Assembly (NCBI GenBank): GCA_036504975.1
Contig: DASXUF010000111.1
Span: forward strand, 1 to 51,938
Length of the DNA: 51,938 bases
Origin: Candidatus Binatia bacterium
GTDB taxonomy: Bacteria > Desulfobacterota > Binatia > UBA9968
Reading direction: 5' to 3'
Part shown: positions 34,883 to 44,359 of the stretch, piece by piece
Position numbering within the stretch: the stretch's first letter is position 1
Layout of the letters: each line of letters starts with the position of its first letter
Position numbers and translations under genes: made by a program
The notes under the pieces: model-generated
The model's database searches: none
Told to the model about the DNA's origin: nothing
Seen by the model: only the letters and a program-made list of their open reading frames with translations

Positions 34883-35893
34883 ATGCGCGCCGTCGTCCTC
34901 GAAGATTATCTCAACTATGCGGTCACCGCTCCGTGCATGCAGCCGCTAAGAGAGCGCTGCGAGGTGGTCGTCTATGACAAGCCCGCCGCTTCCGAAGACG
35001 AGAACGTCGAGCGCATGGCCGGCGCGGCAATCGTCATCCCGGTGCGCAATCGCGTCAGCTTCACCGAGTCGCTGCTGTCGCGCATACGGCACGTTAAGCT
35101 GACCTCGCAAACCGGCCCGTGGCTCTCGCACATCGACCTCAGGGCCGCCGCGAAACTCGGCATCGCGGTCGCGCGCTGTCCCGACGACGGCGACGACGTG
35201 GTGAAGACCGGCACCGCGGAGCAGACGTGGAATCTCATTCTGGCGCTCATGCGCGACACCGAGCTGAATCAAAAAACTATGCGCGCCGGCGGCTGGCAGG
35301 TGCGCGCGGGACACGGCTTGGCGGGAAAGACGCTCGGCATCCTCGGTCCGGGGAAAATCGGCGGCCGGGTCGCGCGCGTCGGGCTCGCGTTCGAGATGCG
35401 CGTGATCGGCTGGAGCCGGACCCTCGATAAAGAACGCGCCGCGGCGATCGGAATCGAAGCGGTATCGCTGGATGGACTGCTGGCCGAGTCCGACGTGATC
35501 TCGATCCACATCCCGCTCACGGACACGACGCGGGGATTTATCGGCGCGCGGGAATTCGGCCTGATGAAACCGATGGCGATCGTCGTCATCACCTCGCGCG
35601 GCGGCGTCATAGAAGAGAAAGCGCTCATCGAAGCGCTCCGCGCCGGGCGAATCGCCGGCGCCGGCTTCGACGTCTACTCCCAGGAGCCGCTGCCCAAAGA
35701 CCATCCGCTGCGCGCGCTGCCGAACGTCGTGATGCAGCCGCACATCGGCGGCTATACCGAAGAGGGATATTACTGGAAGTTCGCTCCCGCGGTGGAGAAC
35801 GCCATCGCCTTTCTCGACGGCCGGCCGCAGAATCTCGTCGGAGAAAAAGATATCGCGCGGCAACTCAGCCGCCAGGCGACGTATCTGACTTAA
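34883..35893 (+). CDS. D-2-hydroxyacid dehydrogenase family protein
   Basis: 336 residues. NAD(P)H-dependent oxidoreductase that interconverts 2-oxo and D-2-hydroxy acids. Seen: the Rossmann motif LGILGPGKIGGRVARVGLAF (GxGxxG-like), substrate Arg in ITSRGGVIEEKALI, the catalytic Glu in GAGFDVYSQEPLP, and the catalytic His in MQPHIGGYTEEGY. The length is normal for the family (about 320-340). It is preceded by the structured element at 34652-34836 and followed by the convergent toxin pair. Substrate cannot be read. Confidence 0.9.
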   Translation: MRAVVLEDYLNYAVTAPCMQPLRERCEVVVYDKPAASEDENVERMAGAAIVIPVRNRVSFTESLLSRIRHVKLTSQTGPWLSHIDLRAAAKLGIAVARCPDDGDDVVKTGTAEQTWNLILALMRDTELNQKTMRAGGWQVRAGHGLAGKTLGILGPGKIGGRVARVGLAFEMRVIGWSRTLDKERAAAIGIEAVSLDGLLAESDVISIHIPLTDTTRGFIGAREFGLMKPMAIVVITSRGGVIEEKALIEALRAGRIAGAGFDVYSQEPLPKDHPLRALPNVVMQPHIGGYTEEGYYWKFAPAVENAIAFLDGRPQNLVGEKDIARQLSRQATYLT

Positions 35894-35919
35894 GGAAAAA
35901 CCCCGGGCGGGCGGTTCCG

Positions 35920-36243
35920 CTAATAGAACGGCTCAGGGGTCACTAAATATCGCCGCTTGAGCGCGTAAACCGTTGCTCTTGGAATGGCCAAGCGTAGCCG
36001 CCAGAAATTGGCGGTCTTGCGGGATAGTTGGCGGCTCCGCTTTACCACGTTGGCAATGTGTTCTTTGCTGTAAGACTTCAGTACCCATTGAATCGCGCCC
36101 AGATCGCCATGCTCCAGCAGACGAGCGATGACATATTCAGACTGCTGATTGAGATCGATCTGGCGCGGGTAGACATCCCAAAAGAATCGGTAGAGTCGCG
36201 GCGGTAGACGACGGCGCTTATTCCCGTTCGGTCTAGTCGCCAT
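35920..36243 (-). CDS. Probable antitoxin or partner of the AbiEii-family toxin (DUF6922-type)
   Basis: 107 residues, starting 1 base after the toxin gene ends on the same strand. It has a basic N-terminus (NGKRR-type, NKRRRLPPRL), then YRFFWDVYPRQIDL, EYVIARLLEHGDLGAIQWVL and LSRKTANFWRLRLAI. I recognise this pattern as the small DUF6922-type protein often found beside AbiEii/AbiGii nucleotidyltransferases; the DUF number is from memory. A role as antitoxin is inferred from the pairing. The order is toxin first, unlike classic AbiE operons. Confidence 0.62.
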   Translation of the reverse strand: MATRPNGNKRRRLPPRLYRFFWDVYPRQIDLNQQSEYVIARLLEHGDLGAIQWVLKSYSKEHIANVVKRSRQLSRKTANFWRLRLAIPRATVYALKRRYLVTPEPFY

Positions 36244-36244
36244 A

Positions 36245-36874
36245 TCAGAGCACGCTCAGCCTAAGCTTTCGGACTTCGGTTTCGATAAACTGTCTCACGT
36301 CGCGCCAGGAAAGGGGAAGGAGAAGTTTTGGCATCGGCTCCTTCTCGGCGTCGGTGAAATAAACCAGACTCCTGATGAGGTGGTAAGGGCTGTAGTTGGT
36401 CTTGCCGTACTTCTCCGGAAACCTTTTGAACAACAGAGGCAGCGTCAGTCCTTTGTGACAGGCCCAATAGAGATCGACAAAATCGCGCCGGCTGCCGCGC
36501 TGAGCGATGGCGGTGATTTTGGTTAGGGCAACGTCCAAAGGATGAGATACGGCGACACCCTTATAATTCAAAAGTCGCCGCAAGACCGGATAGGGATAGT
36601 AGAGAAAGCTCACGTTGACCTTGTTTAGCTCACAGTGAAGCGTTCCTTCGCTGTGAACCCTCAACCGAAACCGAAACGGTCCTTCGAGCCCGGTTTGCAG
36701 TGTAGCAGGGCTAAATCGCTCGCGCGAAAAGAAATCGAGGTCGTCGGATTTTCTATGTCCATAGCTTAGCGCTAGAGCCGTGCCTCCTGTCAGATAGAAA
36801 TTTTCAGTCAGCGGGAGCTTGCCAAGGTTTGCCAAAACATTTCTGGTGGTATTGCGCAGCGGCTGCTCGAACAT
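36245..36874 (-). CDS. AbiEii/AbiGii-family nucleotidyltransferase toxin
   Basis: 209 residues. The nucleotidyltransferase core is clear: YLTGGTALALSYGHRKSDDL then DFF, giving the GG (30-31) and metal Asp residues (44, 45, 47). Further Asp and Lys residues in SHPLDVALTKITAIAQRGSR and RDFVDLYW are also conserved. AbiEii toxins transfer nucleotides to tRNA or other targets and act in abortive infection or as type IV-like toxins. With the small gene right after it this is a toxin-antitoxin-like pair, sitting between two paralogous hydrolase genes, which suggests insertion by transfer. Confidence 0.83.
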   Translation of the reverse strand: MFEQPLRNTTRNVLANLGKLPLTENFYLTGGTALALSYGHRKSDDLDFFSRERFSPATLQTGLEGPFRFRLRVHSEGTLHCELNKVNVSFLYYPYPVLRRLLNYKGVAVSHPLDVALTKITAIAQRGSRRDFVDLYWACHKGLTLPLLFKRFPEKYGKTNYSPYHLIRSLVYFTDAEKEPMPKLLLPLSWRDVRQFIETEVRKLRLSVL

Positions 36875-36986
36875 TTATGGAAAAGTATATCGTGGAACGG
36901 CCGGCGGTGCTACCGGCCGCGCCAACAATAGAAGCGCAAATAAAAAGGCCGCCTCAGCAACTGTCGCCGGACAGTCTCGATTGAGT

Positions 36987-38081
36987 TCAGCTCAGCTCAT
37001 TCTTAAGCCAGCGGATGATCGTCGGCAGCGTCTCGGGCGTCTGGCCCATGTGACCGCCGGGGAAGATGCGCGCGGCTTTCGGCGCGCCGTATTCCAAAAG
37101 AATATAAAGATCGTCGATCGGCGTCTGCAGGTCCTCTTTGCCGTTGACGATGAGCATCGGGCAGGAGGGCTTGTCGAGCCAGCCTTGCGTCTTCAACGAC
37201 AGTGAGGGAAAAATCTTCGCCAGCTCATCCACGGTCGCGACGCCGAAGGCGGCGCAGCGGGCGATGTCGTGGTCCATCAGATAGCTTTCCGCGTTGGTCG
37301 ATTCGCGGAGCCAATCTTCCTGAAAGAAATAGTGCACGCCGCCGCCCCAGACGACGGCGGCGCGGAGCCGTTTCGCCTCGACGAACGCCATCTTCGCCGC
37401 CCAGTAGCCGCCGAAGCTTCTTCCTTGGATGGCGATGCGCTTGGGATCGATCTCCGGCCGCTTCGCCAAATAATCGATGACCGCGCTGAAGAGAGATTCG
37501 GCCGTGGTCGAGCCTTTGATCGGACATTCGCCGACGCCCGGCATATCGACGGCGCAGGTTCCCATCCCCGCCGCTTGCAGCGCCTCGTCATACTCGTAGC
37601 TCTCCGCCTTGAACGAATCGATGCCGCCGAAGTTGATCACGACGGAATGTTTTTTGCCGTCGCGCGCGACGCGCAGATAGACGGGGATGTTTTTATCGCC
37701 ATAGGGAATCTCGACCCGCTCCAGCGGCGGCTCGAAGTAGCGTCCAGCTTTTTCATAAAGTTCTAGACTCTTGACGAAGCATTCCTTCTTTCCCGGCGTG
37801 TGCGCCACCGGATACCGTCCCGTCGTGTAGTAGGTGTAGGCCATGACGTAGGCCTCGCGCGCTTCCTTGGATTTTCCCGCCTTTTCGAGCCTGGCGCCTT
37901 CTTCCTCGTAGGGCTTCGCGACCCGCGACCACTCCGCCGCCCACAGCTCGGGGTCTTTGCTGGTGAGGCGCGCCAGCACGGATTCGACGTCTTCGCGCTT
38001 GGCGCGGCGAAAGATGTTGCGCTTGCCCCTGCGCTCGCGGATCATCGCCTTGATCTCTTCCAAACTTTTCACTCGGCCCAT
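36987..38081 (-). CDS. Alpha/beta hydrolase, paralog of the 33496-34635 gene
   Basis: 364 residues with the same architecture as the other hydrolase: helical cap, then [20 protein letters not shown], the nucleophile elbow [29 protein letters not shown] (acid) and [10 protein letters not shown] (His). The two share long near-identical blocks ([24 protein letters not shown]), so they come from a duplication, now in opposite orientation. It is divergent from the importer ATPase genes. Substrate unknown; FrsA / C-C hydrolase family. Confidence 0.78.
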   Translation of the reverse strand: MGRVKSLEEIKAMIRERRGKRNIFRRAKREDVESVLARLTSKDPELWAAEWSRVAKPYEEEGARLEKAGKSKEAREAYVMAYTYYTTGRYPVAHTPGKKECFVKSLELYEKAGRYFEPPLERVEIPYGDKNIPVYLRVARDGKKHSVVINFGGIDSFKAESYEYDEALQAAGMGTCAVDMPGVGECPIKGSTTAESLFSAVIDYLAKRPEIDPKRIAIQGRSFGGYWAAKMAFVEAKRLRAAVVWGGGVHYFFQEDWLRESTNAESYLMDHDIARCAAFGVATVDELAKIFPSLSLKTQGWLDKPSCPMLIVNGKEDLQTPIDDLYILLEYGAPKAARIFPGGHMGQTPETLPTIIRWLKNELS

Positions 38082-38198
38082 GCTCGCTGTCGTCTAACCC
38101 ACCTGAAGGGGAAGATCAAGCGGAGCCGCGGCGCGGACGACTTACAGGACGCCTTGGTATATAAAAAAAATCCCTCATGTGTTATTAGATTCCTCGTC

Positions 38199-39209
<1,011 letters not shown>

Positions 39210-39245
39210 CAATAGAATCTAAAAGCCAAAATCGGAAATGAGACG

Positions 39246-40220
39246 ATGAGTCTGCTCGAAATTCGCGGTCTGAAGAAATATTTTCCCGTCGGCGGCGGGC
39301 TGTTCTCGCGGCGCAAGGGAGAAGTCCGGGCCGTGGACGGAGTCGATCTCAAGGTCGAAGCCGGCGAGACGCTCGGGCTGGTCGGCGAGTCCGGCTGCGG
39401 CAAATCGACGCTCGGCCGCGCCATTCTGAGGTTGATCGAGCCAAGCGATGGCGAAGTCGTTTTCGAGGGAAAAAATCTCTCGAAGCTTTCGCCGCGCGAG
39501 CTGCGCGACATGCGGCGCGAGATGCAGATCATCTTCCAGGACCCCTACGCTTCGCTGAACCCGCGCATGCGCGTGGGCGACATCGTCGGCGAAGGTCTGG
39601 AGATCCACAAGCTTGCCGCGGGCAGGAAAAAGCGCGACCGGGTGATGGAATTGCTCAGGCAGGTCGGCCTCAGAGAAGAGCACTACGGTCGCTATCCGCA
39701 CGAGTTCAGCGGCGGCCAGCGGCAGCGAATCGGCATCGCCCGCGCGCTGGCCGTCAATCCCAGGTTCATCGTCGCCGACGAGCCGGTCTCCTCGCTCGAC
39801 GTCTCCATTCAAGCGCAGATCATCAATCTGCTGCAGGAGCTGCAGGAGAAAATGCATCTCACCTATTTTTTTATCTCCCACGATCTCAGAGTGGTCGAGC
39901 ACATCAGCCACCGCGTGGCGATCATGTATCTGGGAAAAATCGTGGAGATCGCGCCGAGCGATAAGATCTATCAAGAAGCCAAGCATCCTTACACCCGGGC
40001 GCTGCTCTCGGCGGTGCCGATGCCCGATCCCGAACGCAAGAAGGAGAGGATAGTTCTTCAAGGCGACGTGCCGAGCCCGGTCAATCCGCCCGCCGGCTGC
40101 AGCTTTCACCCGCGCTGCCCCTATCGCGTCGATGTTTGCGACAAAATTGAGCCCGCTCTCGAGTTCGCCGACGGCCACGGCGCCTCCTGCCACGTCTTCG
40201 GTCCGGGGAAGAGGGTCTAG
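39246..40220 (+). CDS. ABC importer ATPase, DppF/OppF type
   Basis: 324 residues. Walker A GESGCGKS (47-54), [13 protein letters not shown], signature FSGGQRQR, Walker [23 protein letters not shown], and the C-terminal Cys region [14 protein letters not shown]. It is the second ATPase of the Dpp-type importer. The 36-base gap after the DppD-type gene contains AATAGAATCTAAAAGCC-type words like one arm of the local palindromic repeats. Confidence 0.92.
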   Translation: MSLLEIRGLKKYFPVGGGLFSRRKGEVRAVDGVDLKVEAGETLGLVGESGCGKSTLGRAILRLIEPSDGEVVFEGKNLSKLSPRELRDMRREMQIIFQDPYASLNPRMRVGDIVGEGLEIHKLAAGRKKRDRVMELLRQVGLREEHYGRYPHEFSGGQRQRIGIARALAVNPRFIVADEPVSSLDVSIQAQIINLLQELQEKMHLTYFFISHDLRVVEHISHRVAIMYLGKIVEIAPSDKIYQEAKHPYTRALLSAVPMPDPERKKERIVLQGDVPSPVNPPAGCSFHPRCPYRVDVCDKIEPALEFADGHGASCHVFGPGKRV

Positions 40221-40229
40221 CACCACAGG

Positions 40230-40258
40230 TTGACAAAGTAGCCACCGGAGCGTACATA
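40230..40258 (+). promoter_or_regulatory. Candidate sigma70 promoter of the small secreted protein
   Basis: TTGACA (40230-40235), 17-base spacer, TACATA (40253-40258), 22 bases before ATG 40281, which itself has AAGGAG as ribosome binding site. Confidence 0.5.
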
Positions 40259-40280
40259 TCGGGGCCGAAGGAGTTAACCT

Positions 40281-40670
40281 ATGATTAAAATATCGGTAAA
40301 AGAAGTCGCCCGGCTCGCTGCCATTCTCGGTTTGATCTTGGCGACTCCCCTGCTGCTCCCGGAAGCTCTGCGGGCCCAGAGCGCGCACGAAGGCAAATTT
40401 TCTGCGGCGGCCAACGGCAGGGCTCGTATTTATACCAATGCCACGACCGCCACCCAGAAAGTTTTGGTTACTGTCTGTGTGACGACTGCCGGCCCTCAAA
40501 CGGCCGACGTTACCGCCCGTGACGCTGCTGGCGCTTTGGTGGATTCATTGGCCGGCGTGAGATTCGGTCAGTGCAGGTCGGTAACGGCGGAATTAGCATC
40601 CGATAACCACATTGCGGTAGGAGCCTCGGTGGCCGTCGCAGGCAACTATACTCTCAGCATATTACCTTAA
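40281..40670 (+). CDS. Small secreted protein, unknown
   Basis: 129 residues. Signal peptide (ISVKEVARLAAILGLILATP ... LRAQ, cleavage near residue 33). The mature part of about 95 residues is beta-rich and contains two Cys (VTVCVTTAGP and RFGQCRSV), likely a disulfide. The ending (SVAVAGNYTLSILP) is strand-like. No family is recognised. It has its own promoter and a clear ribosome binding site and stands alone between the importer ATPases and greA. Confidence 0.65.
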   Translation: MIKISVKEVARLAAILGLILATPLLLPEALRAQSAHEGKFSAAANGRARIYTNATTATQKVLVTVCVTTAGPQTADVTARDAAGALVDSLAGVRFGQCRSVTAELASDNHIAVGASVAVAGNYTLSILP

Positions 40671-40795
40671 ACTCTCCATACCCAGGCGCGCCGTATCCCC
40701 GCCCATTTCATGGGTTGATTTATCCGAGAAGGATGTTAGATTACGGTTAGTCTACTTGAGATCTCCCCATTCTGAGGAGAAAGAAATTTTGCGGG

Positions 40796-40836
40796 CCTCT
40801 CGTGAACTTCTTTGCGAGGGGTCTTTATTTTTATTT
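40796..40836 (+). terminator. Terminator-like hairpin in the greA leader
   Basis: CCTCTCG (40796-40802) pairs with CGAGGGG (40815-40821, one G-U), followed by TCTTTATTTTTATTT. It ends only about 10 bases before the greA start, so it may act as an attenuator of greA rather than the terminator of an upstream gene. E. coli greA also has a terminator in its leader, which is known. Confidence 0.55.
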
Positions 40837-40846
40837 AGGAGCGGCT

Positions 40847-41335
40847 ATGGCGACTCAGGACTTGCGCGTGCCGATGACGCACAAAGGGTATCAATACCTG
40901 ATGGACGAGTTGAAGCGCCTGAAGAGCGTCGAGCGGCCGAGACTTGTCCAGGAGATTGAAGAGGCCCGCGGTCACGGCGATCTGTCCGAAAACGCCGAAT
41001 TTCACGCCGCCAAGGACAGGCAATCTCTCCTCGACGTGCAAATCCGCGAGATCGAAGACAAGCTCGCCCGCGCGCAGGTCATCGAAGTCTCCAAGCTGTC
41101 CGGCGACAAGGTCGTGTTCGGCGCCACGGTCTCGCTCGCCGACGCCGACACGGGCGATAAGGTGGTCTACCAGATCGTCGGTGATCACGAAGCGGAACCG
41201 AAGAACGGCAAGATCTCGATCAGCTCCCCCGTGGCGCGCGCTCTCATCGGCAAATCCGAGGGCGACGAAGTCCAGGTTCGTACCCCGACCGGCATCCGCA
41301 CTTTCGAAATTCTCAGCCTCGAGTTTATCGAATAG
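40847..41335 (+). CDS. greA: Transcription elongation factor GreA
   Basis: 162 residues from ATG 40847 (TAGGAGC ribosome binding site 5 bases upstream). GreA stimulates transcript cleavage by stalled RNA polymerase. Family blocks: VPMTHKGYQYLMDELKRLKS, EIEEARGHGDLSENAEFHAA (acidic coiled-coil tip with D and E) and the C-terminal FKBP-like domain (GDKVVFGATVSLADADTGDK, KISISSPVARALIGKSEGDE). Length is normal. A hairpin with a T-rich tail precedes it. Confidence 0.96.
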   Translation: MATQDLRVPMTHKGYQYLMDELKRLKSVERPRLVQEIEEARGHGDLSENAEFHAAKDRQSLLDVQIREIEDKLARAQVIEVSKLSGDKVVFGATVSLADADTGDKVVYQIVGDHEAEPKNGKISISSPVARALIGKSEGDEVQVRTPTGIRTFEILSLEFIE

Positions 41336-41520
41336 CAGGTTGCGAGACACCCGCGCCGTCGGTCGCAATCGTTGCCCTCGATCGCCTCGCCGATGAAAGT
41401 TTTTTAAGCCACCTGCAAGCATTATTTTCAGCGCAACTATTCTGCTGCTTCGGTTGGACCCCTGCCTATGATGGTGTGATGATGATGTGATAAGCTCCCA
41501 TCCTAGGTTCGTAGGGGACC

Positions 41521-43446
41521 ATGCCCTTCTCGCTCACAAAGACTGCGCTTTTATTCTGCCTGTCCGCGGCTCTGATCGTTTTGCTACTACCGTCCCTTCA
41601 TGCCGACGAAATAACGCTCAACGTCCAGGTCGGCTTCCACGGTCTATTCCAGTTGGGCCGTCCTTTTCCAATACGCATCGAGATCGCCAATCAAGGTCCG
41701 CCCGTCGAAGGGACCGTGGAGGCGGTCGTTTGGAAGGGCGGCGCCGTCAAGGGCAGCGCCGCGTTTCCGGTCTATCACCGTAGACGGCTGTTTCTCGGCG
41801 CGGACGCGCGCAAGACGGCGGCTTTCACGATCGACCCCGGCTCGATCAGCCGTCCCCTCGTGGTCAGTTTTCGCGGCGCGCGCTCGACCGTCACCCAAGA
41901 GATCGATCTCAGACGTTACTTTGCGCCTTCTCCGCTGGTTCTTCTTTTGACGGAAAGCAACTTCTCTTCCGCCCTGCCTTTGGCTTCCGGCGCGACCCGT
42001 CCGCTGGTCGCCGTGTCGTTGGAGGAGCTGCCGTCCGACGCGCGGGCCTATGGCGGCGTCGCTGCGGTAGTCTTCTATGAGCCGTCTTTGCGCGAGCTTT
42101 CCGCCGCGCAGAGCCTGGCGCTCGAGGCCTGGCTCGCTGCGGGCGGGAAAATCGTCTTGCTGGGAAGCATCCATTACGCGCTCTACCAGGAGCCTGCGCT
42201 CGGCCGTTTTTTGCCGGTGCGCGTCTCCGGGCTCAAAAGTTTCAGCTCGATTCCGGGCGTGCAGAAGGCATACGGAGAGTCGTCGCCTTTATTGCAAAAT
42301 GTCGCGGCGCTGGATTCCAGGCTGATCGAAGGAAGAAGCGTCATCGAAGAGCGCGGCACTCCGGTGCTGGTGGAGGCGATCAGAGGCAAAGGCAAAATTC
42401 TCTATCTCGCTCTGGACGTCGGCCGCCCGCCGCTCTCTCGCTGGCAAGGACTGCCCCTGCTGTTCCGGGATCTTCTGGCGCCGTCCGGCGAAAACAAGCT
42501 TTCGCAGGCTTTGTGGGACGAAGCGGTATTTTCCCAGCTCTTGCTGAATCCCGCTCTGACCGCGAGCTACGTGCCCATTCGCGCTTTTTTCGTCTGGACG
42601 GTTTTTTATCTCACTGCGCTCGGCGTCCTGACCTGGCTCTGGCAGAGCCGGCGGTTGGGTTGGCGGGCGCTCGGAGTTTCGTTTCTATCGGTCGTAACCT
42701 TCGCCTCCTGCGGCGGTTATTTATGGTTTATTCGCGGCGGCAATATTCCGGACGGCGTTCTGGTGGCTTCGACTCTCTTGGAATCGCTCCCCGAAGGATA
42801 CGCCGAGGCCAGCTCCAACGTGGCCCTGTTCTCGACCTTGAGGCGCGATTACGATCTCGTGTTCGAGAGCGGGCTGACCGAGTTCGAGCCGCTGGCGCGC
42901 CGTTTCACGGGCGCCGAAGACAACAGTCTCATCGTCGAAGAGGAAGGCGCCCGGCCGCGCTTTCGCACGCCCTTGAAGCAATGGGAGTATCGGCTGTTCC
43001 GGGTGCGGTCGGTGAGGCGCTTTCCCGTCAGTGTCGAGCTCGAGACGCAGCCCGACAAACGCCTTTTAAAAGTCGCCAACCGGAGCGCGCAAAATCTGAC
43101 GGAGTGTTGGATGATCATGCCGGACCGGCTCGTAGCTCTGGGGGACATTCCGTCCGGCGCCGACCAGGTCCGGGAGTTTCCTTTGAGCGGGCCGGCGGCG
43201 GGCGCGGCGGACGGTTATTCGGCGCGCTCGGACCTGCGCGAAATCCGCTTCAAGGACCCGATCCGCGACGCGCTGGCGCGCCATTCGTTTTTTCCCGAGG
43301 AGCAGAAGCGTTTGAGCGGCGCGGCGTTATTTATGGGCTGGGTGAACGGCGGTCCGCACGGCGCGTCCGTCGAGGGCGGGCGCGTCCTGGCGCGTGAGTT
43401 CACGTTTTTTCGCGTGCTTTTTCCTCTGGGCGAGGAGGAAGAATGA
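41521..43446 (+). CDS. Membrane protein of the MoxR/vWA cluster with glutamine amidotransferase-like region
   Basis: 641 residues. Signal peptide (LLFCLSAALIVLLLPSLHAD), then an Ig-like domain with VQVGFHGLFQLGRPFPIRIE. A GATase1-like segment follows at about 135-310 (GGVAAVVFYEPSLRELSAAQ, WLAAGGKIVLLG). Two helices lie near 360-410, and then a beta-rich C-terminal domain. No catalytic Cys triad is evident, so the amidotransferase-like fold is probably structural. It opens a run of six same-strand genes ending with MoxR, DUF58 and vWA proteins. Such membrane proteins accompany the MoxR cluster in many Gram-negatives; the role is not established. Confidence 0.6.
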   Translation: MPFSLTKTALLFCLSAALIVLLLPSLHADEITLNVQVGFHGLFQLGRPFPIRIEIANQGPPVEGTVEAVVWKGGAVKGSAAFPVYHRRRLFLGADARKTAAFTIDPGSISRPLVVSFRGARSTVTQEIDLRRYFAPSPLVLLLTESNFSSALPLASGATRPLVAVSLEELPSDARAYGGVAAVVFYEPSLRELSAAQSLALEAWLAAGGKIVLLGSIHYALYQEPALGRFLPVRVSGLKSFSSIPGVQKAYGESSPLLQNVAALDSRLIEGRSVIEERGTPVLVEAIRGKGKILYLALDVGRPPLSRWQGLPLLFRDLLAPSGENKLSQALWDEAVFSQLLLNPALTASYVPIRAFFVWTVFYLTALGVLTWLWQSRRLGWRALGVSFLSVVTFASCGGYLWFIRGGNIPDGVLVASTLLESLPEGYAEASSNVALFSTLRRDYDLVFESGLTEFEPLARRFTGAEDNSLIVEEEGARPRFRTPLKQWEYRLFRVRSVRRFPVSVELETQPDKRLLKVANRSAQNLTECWMIMPDRLVALGDIPSGADQVREFPLSGPAAGAADGYSARSDLREIRFKDPIRDALARHSFFPEEQKRLSGAALFMGWVNGGPHGASVEGGRVLAREFTFFRVLFPLGEEEE

Positions 43447-43612
43447 CCCCTTCGACTGAACTCACCCATCGACGGGCTCAGGGTGACCCTGAGTTTATGG
43501 TTCGGCAGGCTCACCACGGTGAGGGAAATCGAACCGTCGAATGGGTCAGGGTCATGGTCCTTCGAGTGCCTCAGGACGCTGAGGAAAATCAAAGCGTGAG
43601 GAAGATCGAACC
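43447..43612. repeat. Array of TCGA/CTCAGG-type dispersed repeat words
   Basis: Contains CCTTCGACTGAACTCACCC, GGCTCAGGGTGACCCTGAG, GGTTCGGCAGGCTCACC, GTCCTTCGAGTGCCTCAGG and related words in both directions. It spans the whole gap between two cluster genes; its end (GTGAGGAAG) supplies the likely ribosome binding site of the next gene. Confidence 0.55.
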
Positions 43613-44359
43613 ATGAGGCCCGGTCCGATCTTCCGCGAATCGCTCGAGATCCATTTCGTCGAGGGGCACGGCTTCGCGGCCTATTTCTATCTGATGATCT
43701 TGCTTACGCCCGTGGTGTTCCTGACGCTGTTTCTGCCCTCGCTGGAGGCCCAGGTCTGGATCGGACCGGCGCAGGTGTTCAAGGTTTCAGCGGTGGCCGC
43801 CATGATTTTGATCGTCTACTTCAGCTTGAAAGTGGCCAACCAGGAGTTTGCGCCGTGGCGGTTTATTTCGCTCAAGCGCCGGCTGGTCGATGAAAACCTG
43901 AGCCCGGTGGATATCGCCGGCGCCCATCTCGCGCTTTTGACCTTGCAGATTTTACTTCTGGCGCTGCTCGCCGCGCCGCTAATCGTTTGGGCGGGCGCGA
44001 TCGCGCGCGTCCCGGCGACCGCTATTCTTTCGGTGTTTGCGCTGATTTTCTTTTACGCGCTCGCGTACGGCATCTGGGCTCTGGCGGCGCTCTCGTTATG
44101 GGAGCGCAAGCTCGAGACCCGGCAGGTTTTTGTCCGCGCGTTTTTCATCGCCACGATGTTCGTTTCCGCGGCGCTTTATCTGCCGCTGAATCCGATCGCC
44201 TTTCTGCTCTCCTTTCTGGAAGAAAAAGAGCTGGCGCGCTTGAGCTTGTTGGGGATTCGCTGGCCGGCAGGCGCGGTCCACTTCGTCTTTCATGGGCTGC
44301 TGCTCGGGATGGGTTTATGGATCTACCGCCGCGCGCTGATCGAGAGGATCGAGTCGTGA
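43613..44359 (+). CDS. Six-helix membrane protein of the MoxR/vWA cluster
   Basis: 248 residues, almost wholly hydrophobic helices (about 24-44, 55-75, 100-125, 135-160, 172-195 and 217-236). The N-terminus IFRESLEIHFVEGHGFAAYF and the loop FAPWRFISLKRRLVDENLSP are cytoplasmic-looking. It has the build of an ABC-2 type permease or a small integral membrane subunit, but no signature decides. It overlaps the next gene by GTGA, so the pair is translationally coupled. Confidence 0.6.
   Translation: MRPGPIFRESLEIHFVEGHGFAAYFYLMILLTPVVFLTLFLPSLEAQVWIGPAQVFKVSAVAAMILIVYFSLKVANQEFAPWRFISLKRRLVDENLSPVDIAGAHLALLTLQILLLALLAAPLIVWAGAIARVPATAILSVFALIFFYALAYGIWALAALSLWERKLETRQVFVRAFFIATMFVSAALYLPLNPIAFLLSFLEEKELARLSLLGIRWPAGAVHFVFHGLLLGMGLWIYRRALIERIES

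Noticed and set aside
39219-40499. 426-codon minus-strand open frame opposite the DppF-type gene
   Set aside because: Product is a typical antisense composition; the plus strand has all ABC ATPase motifs.
43447-43612. CRISPR array
   Set aside because: Words alternate in direction, vary in length, and have no regular spacers; no cas genes are in the window.
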